Below are positions 40,501-47,612 of a DNA stretch of 64,000 bases, in pieces. A program made the translations under genes and the position numbers. This stretch comes from Adlercreutzia hattorii. GTDB lineage: Bacteria > Actinomycetota > Coriobacteriia > Coriobacteriales > Eggerthellaceae. The first letter of the stretch is position 1. Every line of letters begins with the position of its first letter. The notes under the pieces were generated by a model that saw nothing but the letters and a program-made list of their open reading frames with translations, was not told the DNA's origin and searched no databases. The stretch is from the NCBI RefSeq assembly GCF_011405655.1, contig NZ_AP022829.1, positions 1,349,001 through 1,413,000 of the forward strand. Reading direction: 5' to 3'.

Positions 40501-41462
40501 TGCGCGATCTGGAGATCCGCGGCGCCGGTTCTATGCTGGGCGCCGAGCAGTCCGGCAATATGTCAGCCGTGGGCTTCGACCTGTTCGCCCAGATGCTCAA
40601 CCAGGCCGTGAACGAGACCCGCGAGGGCGTGGGCGCCTCAGGCGAGCTGCCGCCGGCGCTTTCCGACATCACCGTGAACATCCCCGGTCACGCCTACCTG
40701 CCCGAGGAGTACATTCCCGACGCCGACGCCCGGGTGCTGTGGTACCGCAAGCTGGCTTCGGCCTCCACGGTGGAGGAGGTGGCCGCCCTCCGCGAGGATA
40801 TGCTCGCGGAGGCCCCCGAGATGCCCGAGGCGGCGGCCAACCTCTTCGAGCGCGCATGGCTGAAGGCCTTCGCCAACGAGCACGGGGTCAAGCTCATCTC
40901 CGTGGCGGCGGGCAAGCTCATCGTGGAGCCCATCGACATCCCCGCTGCTGCCATGAAGCCCCTGCGCCGCGCGGCCGGCCGCTACCAGACGGACAAGCGC
41001 AAACTGACGCTGCCTTTGCGCTACTTCTCGGAGGAGGAACGCGACAACCTGCTTCCGGCTATCGTGCACTTCCTGGAGAAACTCTTCGGCGAGACCGACG
41101 CCGAAGAGGGGGCTCCTTTCGCGGAGATGGAGGGCGGCGCTTCCGGCTCTGCCTCCGATCCTGCCTCTTCTGTCCCCCGGGGTATCGCAACAGATCCCGC
41201 TGCGGGCGTTTCCAAAAATGCTCGGACAGGCTCTGCTAAGGCTGTTTCGCAAAATGCCCCGACCGATTCCCGCAGGGGCGGACCGAGGTCCGCCCTGGGC
41301 CAGGACCCGGCCAAGGGCTCAGCGTCAGCCGCTCCCGCTCCCACTCGCCCCACGGGGCGCAGCGAACGGCGCGCCAACAACCTCGCCAAGGGCGATGCCG
41401 CCCGCGAGCGTTTGGCCGCCAAGCGCGCCGCCCGTGCCGCCAAGCGCGAAGAGGGGCGATAG
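37587..41462 (+). CDS. mfd: Transcription-repair coupling factor Mfd
   Basis: This 1,291-residue translocase removes stalled RNA polymerase and recruits UvrA. The UvrB-like N-terminal part is followed by a CarD-like RNA polymerase-binding domain (about 500-600, FKPGDYVVHAAHGIAFF). RecG-like motor motifs follow: GDVGFGKTE, DEEQRFG, LSATPIPRTM and QLKGRVGRS. A C-terminal TRCF domain completes the core. The last roughly 110 residues are a low-complexity extension unusual for the family; part of it is encoded by a dispersed palindromic repeat (41266-41296). GTG at 37587 is used as start; the upstream ribosome site is weak (AGAAAAGAG). A TACACT box at 37504-37509 may be the -10. Confidence 0.93.
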   Translation: MLIDSLAFTLEKSGCLDTFWGKLDAGEDATLGVAASARPFLVAARFAASPQPTLVVVAGEDAAVAFARNVAAYVGEERVLRFPERADVPFDPKPADRRVIAQRMEAAWALKSGREVVVVASARALLRLLPPVEANAARPIALTAGEELEDMGVEGVEELGDLPRALEAAGYANTGELDGPGTFAVRGGTVDVFPGNLSYPVRLDFFGDELDEIRRIVPATGQTISSLPSVEIYPVSEFPTSARALADARRALEKPALTNPALRDVLEKLEGGLRFDGADVVLPFLYKKPVTLGAYAGPGTCAALIEPRSLFDDAAHAAEDIAERARGTNIALAGLFAEPAALDFGGEVRATYVSIMRVGGALDDELPVKRVDVAGMPDKIFGKLKSLAADRYTIVFSAPNLRARETMRHAFVDHGIPIQIVQPENLDDGESQPESTEADTPAQAKRRLRRGVVNIVDNDIPLGMIIPKAHLALVSAADTQGSRAASRRVRSRVDATEVTFPFKPGDYVVHAAHGIAFFRDLVRREVDGTERDYLQLEYAEGDKLFVPVEQLDRVTRYVGPEGGSPRLTRLNTSDWARAMNRARKATKKLAFDLVDVYARRAATQGFRFSPDTPWQREMEEAFPYTETRDQLAAIADVKHDMESPRPMDRLICGDVGFGKTEVALRAAFKATQDGKQVMVLCPTTILAQQHYTSFKDRFDPFDVTVEVLSRFRTPEQQKAALEGFAKGDVQVLVGTHRLLSRDVNPHDLGLVIIDEEQRFGVQHKEQLKNLRESIDVLTLSATPIPRTMQMSLSGVRDMSLILTPPDERRPVEVHVGEWDPDVVSAAIRYELARGGQVYYVSNRVRSIDEAVDRVHAAAGEARVGVAHGQMTKEELEQVMEEFAAGELDVLVATTIIESGIDNPHTNTLIIEDAQRLGLAQMYQLKGRVGRSSTQAYAYFMFPENVPLTEEAAARLTAINEHQDLGSGMRIAMRDLEIRGAGSMLGAEQSGNMSAVGFDLFAQMLNQAVNETREGVGASGELPPALSDITVNIPGHAYLPEEYIPDADARVLWYRKLASASTVEEVAALREDMLAEAPEMPEAAANLFERAWLKAFANEHGVKLISVAAGKLIVEPIDIPAAAMKPLRRAAGRYQTDKRKLTLPLRYFSEEERDNLLPAIVHFLEKLFGETDAEEGAPFAEMEGGASGSASDPASSVPRGIATDPAAGVSKNARTGSAKAVSQNAPTDSRRGGPRSALGQDPAKGSASAAPAPTRPTGRSERRANNLAKGDAARERLAAKRAARAAKREEGR
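41266..41296 (+). repeat. Single GTAGGGG-family palindrome inside the mfd 3' end
   Basis: CCCGCAGGGGCGGACC with the inverted GGTCCGCCC is translated as part of the SRRGGPRSALGQD tail of Mfd. It is a diverged single copy of the dispersed family. Confidence 0.75.
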
Positions 41463-41496
41463 CCGCGCCGCCCGCGCCGCCAAGTGCCGAGGGCGG
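41425..41496 (+). repeat. Tandem duplication across the mfd stop codon
   Basis: CGCGCCGCCCGTGCCGCCAA (from 41425) is repeated as CGCGCCGCCCGCGCCGCCAA (from 41464), each followed by a similar GAGGGGCG-type end. The first copy encodes the last residues of Mfd; the second is untranslated. Confidence 0.7.
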
Positions 41497-41621
41497 CAGT
41501 AGGGAGGTCGCTTTGCCCGCAGCGGTCGAAGGTGCGTCCTCTCTGGCTCCTTGTGCATGGGATGGTGTATGCTGCCTCTGCGGCAACGGATTTCGATGGA
41601 TTGCACGGAGGTGAGACGGCG

Positions 41622-42731
41622 GTGAACGCTTCTAAGGTCTTCTGGCGAGGGGTGGTATGTGCCCTGGCGGGTGCGACGCTGTGGGGATTCTCAGGAGCCT
41701 GTATCCAGTTTCTCGCGGAGAGTTACGGGGTAAGCTCCGCCTTCATCTCCGCCGTACGTGCCGGCGTGGCGGCCCTGCTGTTCGCCGTCTTCGTATTCGT
41801 TACGCGTCGCGAGGCTCTGCTCTCGCTGCTGGGGAGCCCCGCCGCCCGTCCGACGCTCGTTCTGTTCGGCGTGGGGCTGTACCTCTCGCAGATCACCTAT
41901 GCGGTGTCGGTGGCCCTCACCAACGCCGGCACGGCCACGGTGCTCCAGGCCACCTGCACGGTGTTCGTCATGCTTATCACCTGCGCCCGAGCGCGCCGTC
42001 TGCCGCGCGTCGCCGACTTTGTCGGGCTGATGTGCGCGATGGCCGCCGCGACGCTCATCGCCACCCAGGGAGACTGGGGCGTCATCGTGCTGCCAGTGGC
42101 GGGCTTGGCTTGGGGCATTGCCAACGCCTTGTCCGAGACGCTCTACATCATGGCACCCCAACGGCTCTATGGCCGGTGGGATCGCCCCACCATCATCGCC
42201 TGCGGCATGGTCATCGGCGGTATTGTCGCCGTTCTCGTGTGGCTTATCGGCGAGGCGGTCGTTTCGCTGCTCGCTCCGTCGGTCGGCCTCGGGCCTGCTT
42301 TCGCTTCTCCAGGGTCTGATACCGCTCTTTCGACCACCATCCAGGCCTCTTCTGGCTCCGGCGCAGGAGTGTCGTTTGCCGACAGCGCCCCCGGCGCCCC
42401 AAGTTCCGTGCTCGCCGACATCTTCGGCATCGGCGGCAGCCTCGTTCCCGTCATGGACGCTGCGGGTTGGCTCGCCCTGGTCGGCGGCGTGGGCGTGCTC
42501 GGCACGTTCGCCGCCTTTGGGCTGTTCCTCTACGGCGTGTCGCTCGTGGGCTCGGTGAGGGGGAGCCTTCTGGGCGTGGCCGAGCCGGCCGGCGCCATGA
42601 TCATCGCCGCGATGTGGCTGCACACCCCGTTTTCCGCCGCCGATTGGGCCGGCCTCGTCCTCATGGCTGCCATGATCGTCCTCGTGTCTCTCTCGGGCCG
42701 ATCCGTCGACCGCCGCACCGACACCCCTTAG
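41622..42731 (+). CDS. EamA/DMT family transporter
   Basis: This 369-residue membrane protein has ten hydrophobic segments in two EamA repeats. The first begins GATLWGFSGACIQFLAES and the second ends with SLLGVAEPAGAMIIA. Members export amino acids or other metabolites; the substrate is unknown. About 60 residues of Ser/Gly/Ala-rich loop (around 220-280) are inserted between helices. The GTG at 41622 is preceded by GGAGGTGA at 7 nt. A longer frame from 41484 lacks such a site. The stop codon lies within the first unit of a tandem repeat. Confidence 0.82.
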   Translation: MNASKVFWRGVVCALAGATLWGFSGACIQFLAESYGVSSAFISAVRAGVAALLFAVFVFVTRREALLSLLGSPAARPTLVLFGVGLYLSQITYAVSVALTNAGTATVLQATCTVFVMLITCARARRLPRVADFVGLMCAMAAATLIATQGDWGVIVLPVAGLAWGIANALSETLYIMAPQRLYGRWDRPTIIACGMVIGGIVAVLVWLIGEAVVSLLAPSVGLGPAFASPGSDTALSTTIQASSGSGAGVSFADSAPGAPSSVLADIFGIGGSLVPVMDAAGWLALVGGVGVLGTFAAFGLFLYGVSLVGSVRGSLLGVAEPAGAMIIAAMWLHTPFSAADWAGLVLMAAMIVLVSLSGRSVDRRTDTP

Positions 42732-42790
42732 CCCGCCGCACCGACACCCCCTTAGCCTGCTGCGCTGATGCCCCTTAGCCCGCCGCGCTG
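42711..42790 (+). repeat. Tandem 23-24-bp repeat over the EamA gene stop
   Basis: Units of the type CGCCGCACCGACACCCCTTA start at 42711, 42734 and 42758, with a partial unit at 42781. The first unit holds the stop codon. Confidence 0.85.
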
Positions 42791-43110
42791 CTTCGGGTTG
42801 CCGCGCCTGCTAATCGCGCCTCAATCGCGCTGCCGCCGGTTGCGCTCGCGGCCGCACGACACTTTTTCTCCGAACTTTTGACAAAAACCCAAGAAATGAG
42901 TCCTCCTTGCGCGGGAATTCGCTTTTGTCCCTAGGGACTGCAGCAAACACGATACGTTAGTTTATGAAAAACGCAATAGAAAATACGTATTGCTACTCAA
43001 CAAATTTAATAATAGCAACACGTCCTCCAAAAGACTCATTTCTCGGCTTTTTGGCAAATAAAGAGAAAAATCGTGTCGCAGGGGGGTTCCTGGCCTACTC
43101 AAAGACTGCC
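42732..43110. other. 379-bp AT-rich intergenic region with long inverted repeat
   Basis: After the tandem repeat come two imperfect inverted arms, 42863-42902 and 43033-43070. Each, read inward, contains TTTTTCTC, CAAAAA, CC and AGAAATGAGTC. They enclose about 130 bp that is far richer in A+T than the rest of the window. No gene is convincing; the open frame starting at 42964 is the shadow of the minus-strand gene. Confidence 0.7.
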
Positions 43111-44067
43111 CTACCTCCCGAGGCGCAGAAGCTCCTTATGAAGTGCCGCCTGCTTGAGTCGGAAGCCCCGCGCGCGGCAGCGTTGGTATTTGCCCATGCC
43201 GCGATAGATGGCCTTGACGACTTTGTCCAGCTCGCTGATACGGCGAAACTGATCATTGGTAACGACAATGACCTCGCACCCCGCGGCCTGAAGAAGCGTT
43301 CGCCGTCGCGCATCCTGGGCCAGTTTCTCCGGGTTGCTGTGGAACTCGTCGCTGTCGTACTCGACGCCGATGTTCAGTCCTGGCCAGCCTATATCGGTCC
43401 AACGCAAGTCCTCCCTCCAGGCGACGCCCGTCAACTTGCTCACGTCGATCGATTTGTTCAGTATCGGCTTCGGAAGTCCTGCTCCGCCGCGACTCATCGG
43501 AAGGGAGAGGTACAAGGCAAGCGCGGTCTCCCTGATAGAATTGGAGTGCTCGCAGACGAAGTCAAGGTTGCGAAGGGCGCGGGCGGCGTGGCGCTCGTGC
43601 TGGCATCGCCTCAGGTAGCTCCTGATCTTGACGACGCTGGAAACGGGCGGAATCCCGTAGATAACGTGCTCGTCGCTTACGCGAATGTAGGTTCCGCAAA
43701 GTTCGAAGCCCACGGCGATGGCCTCGATGTCAGATGCGGAGTGGTGGATTTGGAGGAAGACGGCCTCGGGCGAGGAAACGCACAGCTCGGCATCGTGGTG
43801 GAAGAACGAGCCTCGGGCAAGCGCGGACGATTTGACGTGGCAGATGACATCGGGGTGCTTGCGTCGATCCTCGCGACGGGAAACGATGCAGTGCACCGGC
43901 TGGTTGCGGCATCCCAGCAGCTTTTGCGCGGCATCGATTTGGCTGACGGTGGGAGGGGAGAACCGGTTCGGCATTGCCCGTAGGTTTGTTCGGGGCGGAA
44001 ATGCCCGCTGAGAGCGTTCGTTGCGGATGTGTCTGAGGGCGCTGCGCCCAGATATGAGCATTGCCAT
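43111..44067 (-). CDS. DUF559/PD-(D/E)XK-like predicted nuclease-fold protein, paralogue 2
   Basis: This 318-residue protein shares with the gene at 21546-22526 the block GG-x-GLPKP-x2-N, the W-x-D-x2-WP motif (Asp225), EYDS (Glu236, Asp238), His243 and D-x-RRR-x2-L. Glu180 matches Glu182 of the paralogue. The N-terminal half again resembles AbiEi-like sensor domains (VSSPEAVFLQIHHS). ATG at 44067 is chosen because AGGAGG lies 5 nt upstream; longer readings begin in unrelated sequence. It is next to an AT-rich island with inverted repeats, which fits transfer. Function is unknown; nuclease activity is suggested by fold motifs only. Confidence 0.75.
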   Translation of the reverse strand: MAMLISGRSALRHIRNERSQRAFPPRTNLRAMPNRFSPPTVSQIDAAQKLLGCRNQPVHCIVSRREDRRKHPDVICHVKSSALARGSFFHHDAELCVSSPEAVFLQIHHSASDIEAIAVGFELCGTYIRVSDEHVIYGIPPVSSVVKIRSYLRRCQHERHAARALRNLDFVCEHSNSIRETALALYLSLPMSRGGAGLPKPILNKSIDVSKLTGVAWREDLRWTDIGWPGLNIGVEYDSDEFHSNPEKLAQDARRRTLLQAAGCEVIVVTNDQFRRISELDKVVKAIYRGMGKYQRCRARGFRLKQAALHKELLRLGR

Positions 44068-44350
44068 GGTGTCCTCCTCGGTCTGTGGGGCGGACTGTAC
44101 CAATGAGGTGTCGCAAAAAAGTCGCAGCAAAGTCGCGTTTCTTAAGAATGAGCATATTCGACCTGGGCTTTTGTGCAGCGTCGTCGCAAAATGAACATAA
44201 AAGCGCTTCTTTGCGCCAGGGAAACAGAATCTTCGCATGAGCCGCGAGGTGGCCAGGCGGTGCCATAATGAAGGGGCCGCAGAAGCGGAAAGCGAAAAGC
44301 AAAGCACGGAAAGCAAAAGCGAAATGTCGAATGAATCGGAGGAGCGAACA

Positions 44351-44797
44351 ATGGAGAAATTGCCTCCCGTGGAAAAGGTGTACGAGGCGTGGACGGCGTT
44401 GGCCGACGATCGTTACGATTTGAGTCCGGAGGCGCTTGTCGTGCGGTCGTCGGACGGATCGAAGGAGTATCGGGTGACGTGGGACGACGGGGGTCGATAT
44501 CGCTCCAACGACAACGCGACGTTCTGGCAGGGCTACGCGGGATACCCTGTCATCATGGCGCTCATGCTGCAAGGGCGCGTGCCTTTCAACGGGGAGGTGG
44601 CGGCCTGGTTCAAGGGCATTCCGTGGAAGGCGCTCAACGACGCCCATAAGCGCGACTATGCTGCCGCGCTGACCGAGGCCTTCGAGCGCGCGGGCCTCGA
44701 CATGCCCCGGCAGCTACAGGCCGAGGAGGCTGCCGCCGAGGCGATGGAGGCCCTGCGGGAGCTGCCTGTTAGCGTGGGGAGGCCGGCGAGGAAATAG
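44351..44797 (+). CDS. Conserved hypothetical protein, 148 residues
   Basis: The protein starts MEKLPPVEKVYEAWTALADD and is soluble, with a mixed alpha/beta pattern and no signal peptide or helix for the membrane. A segment EYRVTWDDGGRYRSNDNATF in the first half and an Ala/Glu-rich helix at the end are the main features. No family is recognised. The ATG at 44351 has GGAGGAG upstream. An in-frame extension to 44237 is A-rich and charged and probably untranslated leader; CATAAT at 44264-44269 may be the -10. Confidence 0.7.
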   Translation: MEKLPPVEKVYEAWTALADDRYDLSPEALVVRSSDGSKEYRVTWDDGGRYRSNDNATFWQGYAGYPVIMALMLQGRVPFNGEVAAWFKGIPWKALNDAHKRDYAAALTEAFERAGLDMPRQLQAEEAAAEAMEALRELPVSVGRPARK

Positions 44798-45007
44798 CAG
44801 ACAGGGCGGTGGCCGCTCGAAGAGGCGCTTTCGTCCGGCGCAGCGCCGGCGCTAGGGGACGCCTCCGTCGGACGCTGGCGCCATGGGGCGCCTTCAGCCG
44901 GCGCCTGTGCTGGGAGGCGCTTGCGCCGCATATGGACGGCGCCTCCGACGCGCGCTCCCAGGAAAGGAGGGTCACGACGATGGCGGTTCCGTGCGAGCGA
45001 GGCCGGG
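44798..45007. other. GC-rich palindromic convergent intergenic stretch
   Basis: Many overlapping GGCGCC-type palindromes occur here, for example CCGGCGCAGCGCCGG and repeated GGCGCCTTC/GGCGCCTCC. The stretch lies between the 3' ends of two convergent genes and could serve as a bidirectional 3'-end structure. Confidence 0.45.
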
Positions 45008-47296
45008 CTATTTCGTCCGGGAGCGCTTCACGCGGGCGCGGGCGAGGGCTGCGGCGCCGCCTGAGACGATGGCCAGGGCCCCCACGGCCAATAGCGCATC
45101 GGTGGCCGCGTCGCCGGTCTGCGGAACGCCGCGGTAGGCGGTCGAGCTACGGTGGTAACCATGCGTGCCGGACGTCGTGCTGGGTTTGGCTGTCGGCTTC
45201 GAGGCGTCATCTTTGCCTGAGTCCTTCGTCCCGTTGTCGTCGGTCTGGTCGTCGGCTGCGGTGCTGCCATCCGCCTTGCCCCCAGCATTCGCGTCGGCGC
45301 TTCCGCTCAGCTGCCCATTGTCTCCCGTTCCCGTCTGTCCGCCACCCGGGTTGCCCTCGCCGCCCTCGTTGCCCGATGGCGTGCTCGGGGCGTTCAGCTC
45401 CTCCACGGTGGCGCCGGGAGCGGCCATTGCTGCCGCCCGGGCTGCGTCGGCATCGCCGTAGTAGACGGTCTTGGCCCCATCGTGCACGGCCGCGCGGGCG
45501 TCGTGCTTGGCCGTTGAGGCAGGCACGACGGAGAAGGGGGTCGTCGTGCGAGTGTCGGCGGGGACGAACTCGGCGTAGGAATCGGCCACATAGGGCGCAA
45601 CGTCCTGGTTGTAGCTGCCGCCCTTAAGCGCGAGCGACCCCGTGCCGCTCACGGTGGCCAAAGGCTCGGGTTTGCCGTCGGCTCCCTCGGCGGTCGCCAC
45701 GTCGCCCTGTCCGGTTACCGTCAGGGCTCCATCCTGAAGGGACAGACCGCCGTCCGTGGCGAAGAAGAGGTTGAAGCTGGTCAGATCCAGCGTGAGCTCG
45801 CGCCCGTCGGAAACGGAGAGGGTTGGCTGGTCGCTCACGCTGCTGACGAGCTTGATGGTGCTGTGGTCAGGGGCCGTTTCGAAGGCGCCTTCCAGCGTGG
45901 CATAGCGCGTCGCTCCGGCCTGGGCCACCCAGGCGCTCCCGTTGTCGCGCACGGTGAAATCGCTCGGCGTGTTGTTGTAGGCGTAGGGACCCTTCAGGGG
46001 AGCCGTGATGGCATTGAGCGGGGTGGTGCTCACGTTGTTCTCCACGAGGATGCCCTCGGGCACGGTGGAGGGCAGCGACGAGATGTCGGCGTTCTGCAGG
46101 TTGCCCACGATGCCCCCGGCGAAGTTCGAGCTGGCGATGGACGCGGCCGTATTGGCATTCCCGCTTACAGTGCCCGCGTTGTAGAACGTGCCGACGATGC
46201 CGCCGGCGCAGCTGCCGCCTTGCACGGAGGCGCTGTTGGCGCAGCCGGTTACCGTGATGGGCGCGCTGGCGGCGTAGGCGGGCGCGGCACCGTCGTAGCG
46301 GGCCCATCCCACGATGCCCCCAATGCCGTAGGCACCGGCGTTGCTTGTGGAAACCGCCCCGGAATTGGTGCAACCGCTCACGGCGCCGTAATTCTTCTGC
46401 TCGCCGACGATGCCGCCGACGGAGTAGCTCGTGCCGTTAATGGCGCCGCTGTTCTCGCAATTCGACACGAAGGCTGCGCTGAGGCCGGCGATACCGCCGA
46501 TGCAGTCGGTGCCGGAAATGCTTCCGCTGTTGCGGCATCCGGTGATGGCCATGCGGCCGGTGGGGGTGGTGTAGTAGGCGGCGCCTACGATCCCGCCGGC
46601 GTTGCCCACGCCATCCGCGGCGGCGACCGAAGCGCTGTTCTCGCAGTTCTCGATGGTTCCGGACAGTGTCATGCGCCCCGCGATGCCGCCCACGCCCGCC
46701 TTGCCTGCAACGGATCCGGAGACGCTTACGCCGGATGCGGTGGCATCGTTCGCCATCATGCCGCAGAGGATGCCCGCCAGCTCGCTTTGGGGCACGGTGA
46801 CTTCCGCATCGGCCACGGTGAGGTTCTTCACGGTGGCCCCGTCCAGAATGCCGAAGAGGCCGATGGCGAAGTCGGCGCCCTGGGTTGAAGCGATCTTCAG
46901 ACCGCTGATGACGTGGCCCGCGCCGTCGAAGGTGCCGGCGAAAGGCGTGCTGCCCTCGGCGATACCGCTGCTCTTGCGCGTGCCGACGCCGATGGGCGTC
47001 CGTTCGGCGCTCTCAAGATCTATGTCGGCGCCGAGGGCCACGTATTTGCCGTCGTAGTCGTCGCCTGCGTTCACGGCATCGCGGAAGGCCGCTAGCTGGC
47101 TCGCATTCGCGATAAGGTAGGGGTCGGCCTCGGTGCCCGCGCCCGAGGCGAAGACAGCGCTGTCCGCGGCCCAGGCCGGGGACGCCCAGCAGAGGGCGGC
47201 GAGAAGGGCGAACGCGGCAACGGCCCAGCGGAGGGACACCGACGAGTGCGGAAAGAAGCGGGCGGTGAAGGCGTGTACGGAACGGTGCGGGGCCAT
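45008..47296 (-). CDS. Sortase-anchored surface protein with GLUG-like beta-helix repeats
   Basis: This 762-residue protein has a signal peptide ending near ASPAWAADS and then many repeats of about 20-30 residues with VGGIVG/IENCENSASV patterns. These are like GLUG or right-handed beta-helix repeats. The middle region is followed by a Gly/Asn/Asp/Thr-rich wall-spanning linker. The C-terminus has the sorting signal VPQTGD (45113-45127 on the minus strand), a hydrophobic helix and a basic tail. ATG at 47296 follows AGAGGAAA. It is a second sortase substrate besides the giant adhesin; the ligand is unknown. Confidence 0.85.
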   Translation of the reverse strand: MAPHRSVHAFTARFFPHSSVSLRWAVAAFALLAALCWASPAWAADSAVFASGAGTEADPYLIANASQLAAFRDAVNAGDDYDGKYVALGADIDLESAERTPIGVGTRKSSGIAEGSTPFAGTFDGAGHVISGLKIASTQGADFAIGLFGILDGATVKNLTVADAEVTVPQSELAGILCGMMANDATASGVSVSGSVAGKAGVGGIAGRMTLSGTIENCENSASVAAADGVGNAGGIVGAAYYTTPTGRMAITGCRNSGSISGTDCIGGIAGLSAAFVSNCENSGAINGTSYSVGGIVGEQKNYGAVSGCTNSGAVSTSNAGAYGIGGIVGWARYDGAAPAYAASAPITVTGCANSASVQGGSCAGGIVGTFYNAGTVSGNANTAASIASSNFAGGIVGNLQNADISSLPSTVPEGILVENNVSTTPLNAITAPLKGPYAYNNTPSDFTVRDNGSAWVAQAGATRYATLEGAFETAPDHSTIKLVSSVSDQPTLSVSDGRELTLDLTSFNLFFATDGGLSLQDGALTVTGQGDVATAEGADGKPEPLATVSGTGSLALKGGSYNQDVAPYVADSYAEFVPADTRTTTPFSVVPASTAKHDARAAVHDGAKTVYYGDADAARAAAMAAPGATVEELNAPSTPSGNEGGEGNPGGGQTGTGDNGQLSGSADANAGGKADGSTAADDQTDDNGTKDSGKDDASKPTAKPSTTSGTHGYHRSSTAYRGVPQTGDAATDALLAVGALAIVSGGAAALARARVKRSRTK

Positions 47297-47612
47297 GGTG
47301 GTTTCCTCTCTTACGGCGTCGTGCGGGCATGCGAAAAGGGACATGGCAGGCGCATCCCTCGAGGATGGCCGTGCGAAGCCCCTGCAGCGACGCTTTCAGT
47401 CTAGGCGCGCCCCGGCCTCGCCTTCGGGTTGCCGTCCAACCGATACGGCTCCACCGCCGAACTGTCACGGAGCGTCACGGCACCGTTGCGCTGCGGACAC
47501 GAGCCCTGCACCGAACCGTCGCCGAGCCGGATGTGGTCAATGAATGATGGGTCTGCCCCCGTGCTATACTGGCGCTATTACCTGAAACGACCCCGAGGAC
47601 TGAAGGAAACCC
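47297..47612. other. 316-bp divergent region with gltX promoter
   Basis: A -10 box TATACT lies at 47565-47570 in the context GTGCTATACTGGCG, leaving a leader of about 35 nt to gltX. No strong -35 is seen. The rest of the gap is upstream sequence of the minus-strand surface protein; nothing else is recognised. Confidence 0.5.

Noticed and set aside
42964-43983. A 339-codon plus-strand frame starting in the AT-rich island
   Set aside because: The minus strand encodes a protein with a good ribosome site and a clear paralogue at 21546-22526; the plus reading has no recognisable domain.
44068-44316. N-terminal extension of DUF559-like paralogue 2
   Set aside because: AGGAGG sits 5 nt before the ATG at 44067, and the extension does not align with the paralogue.
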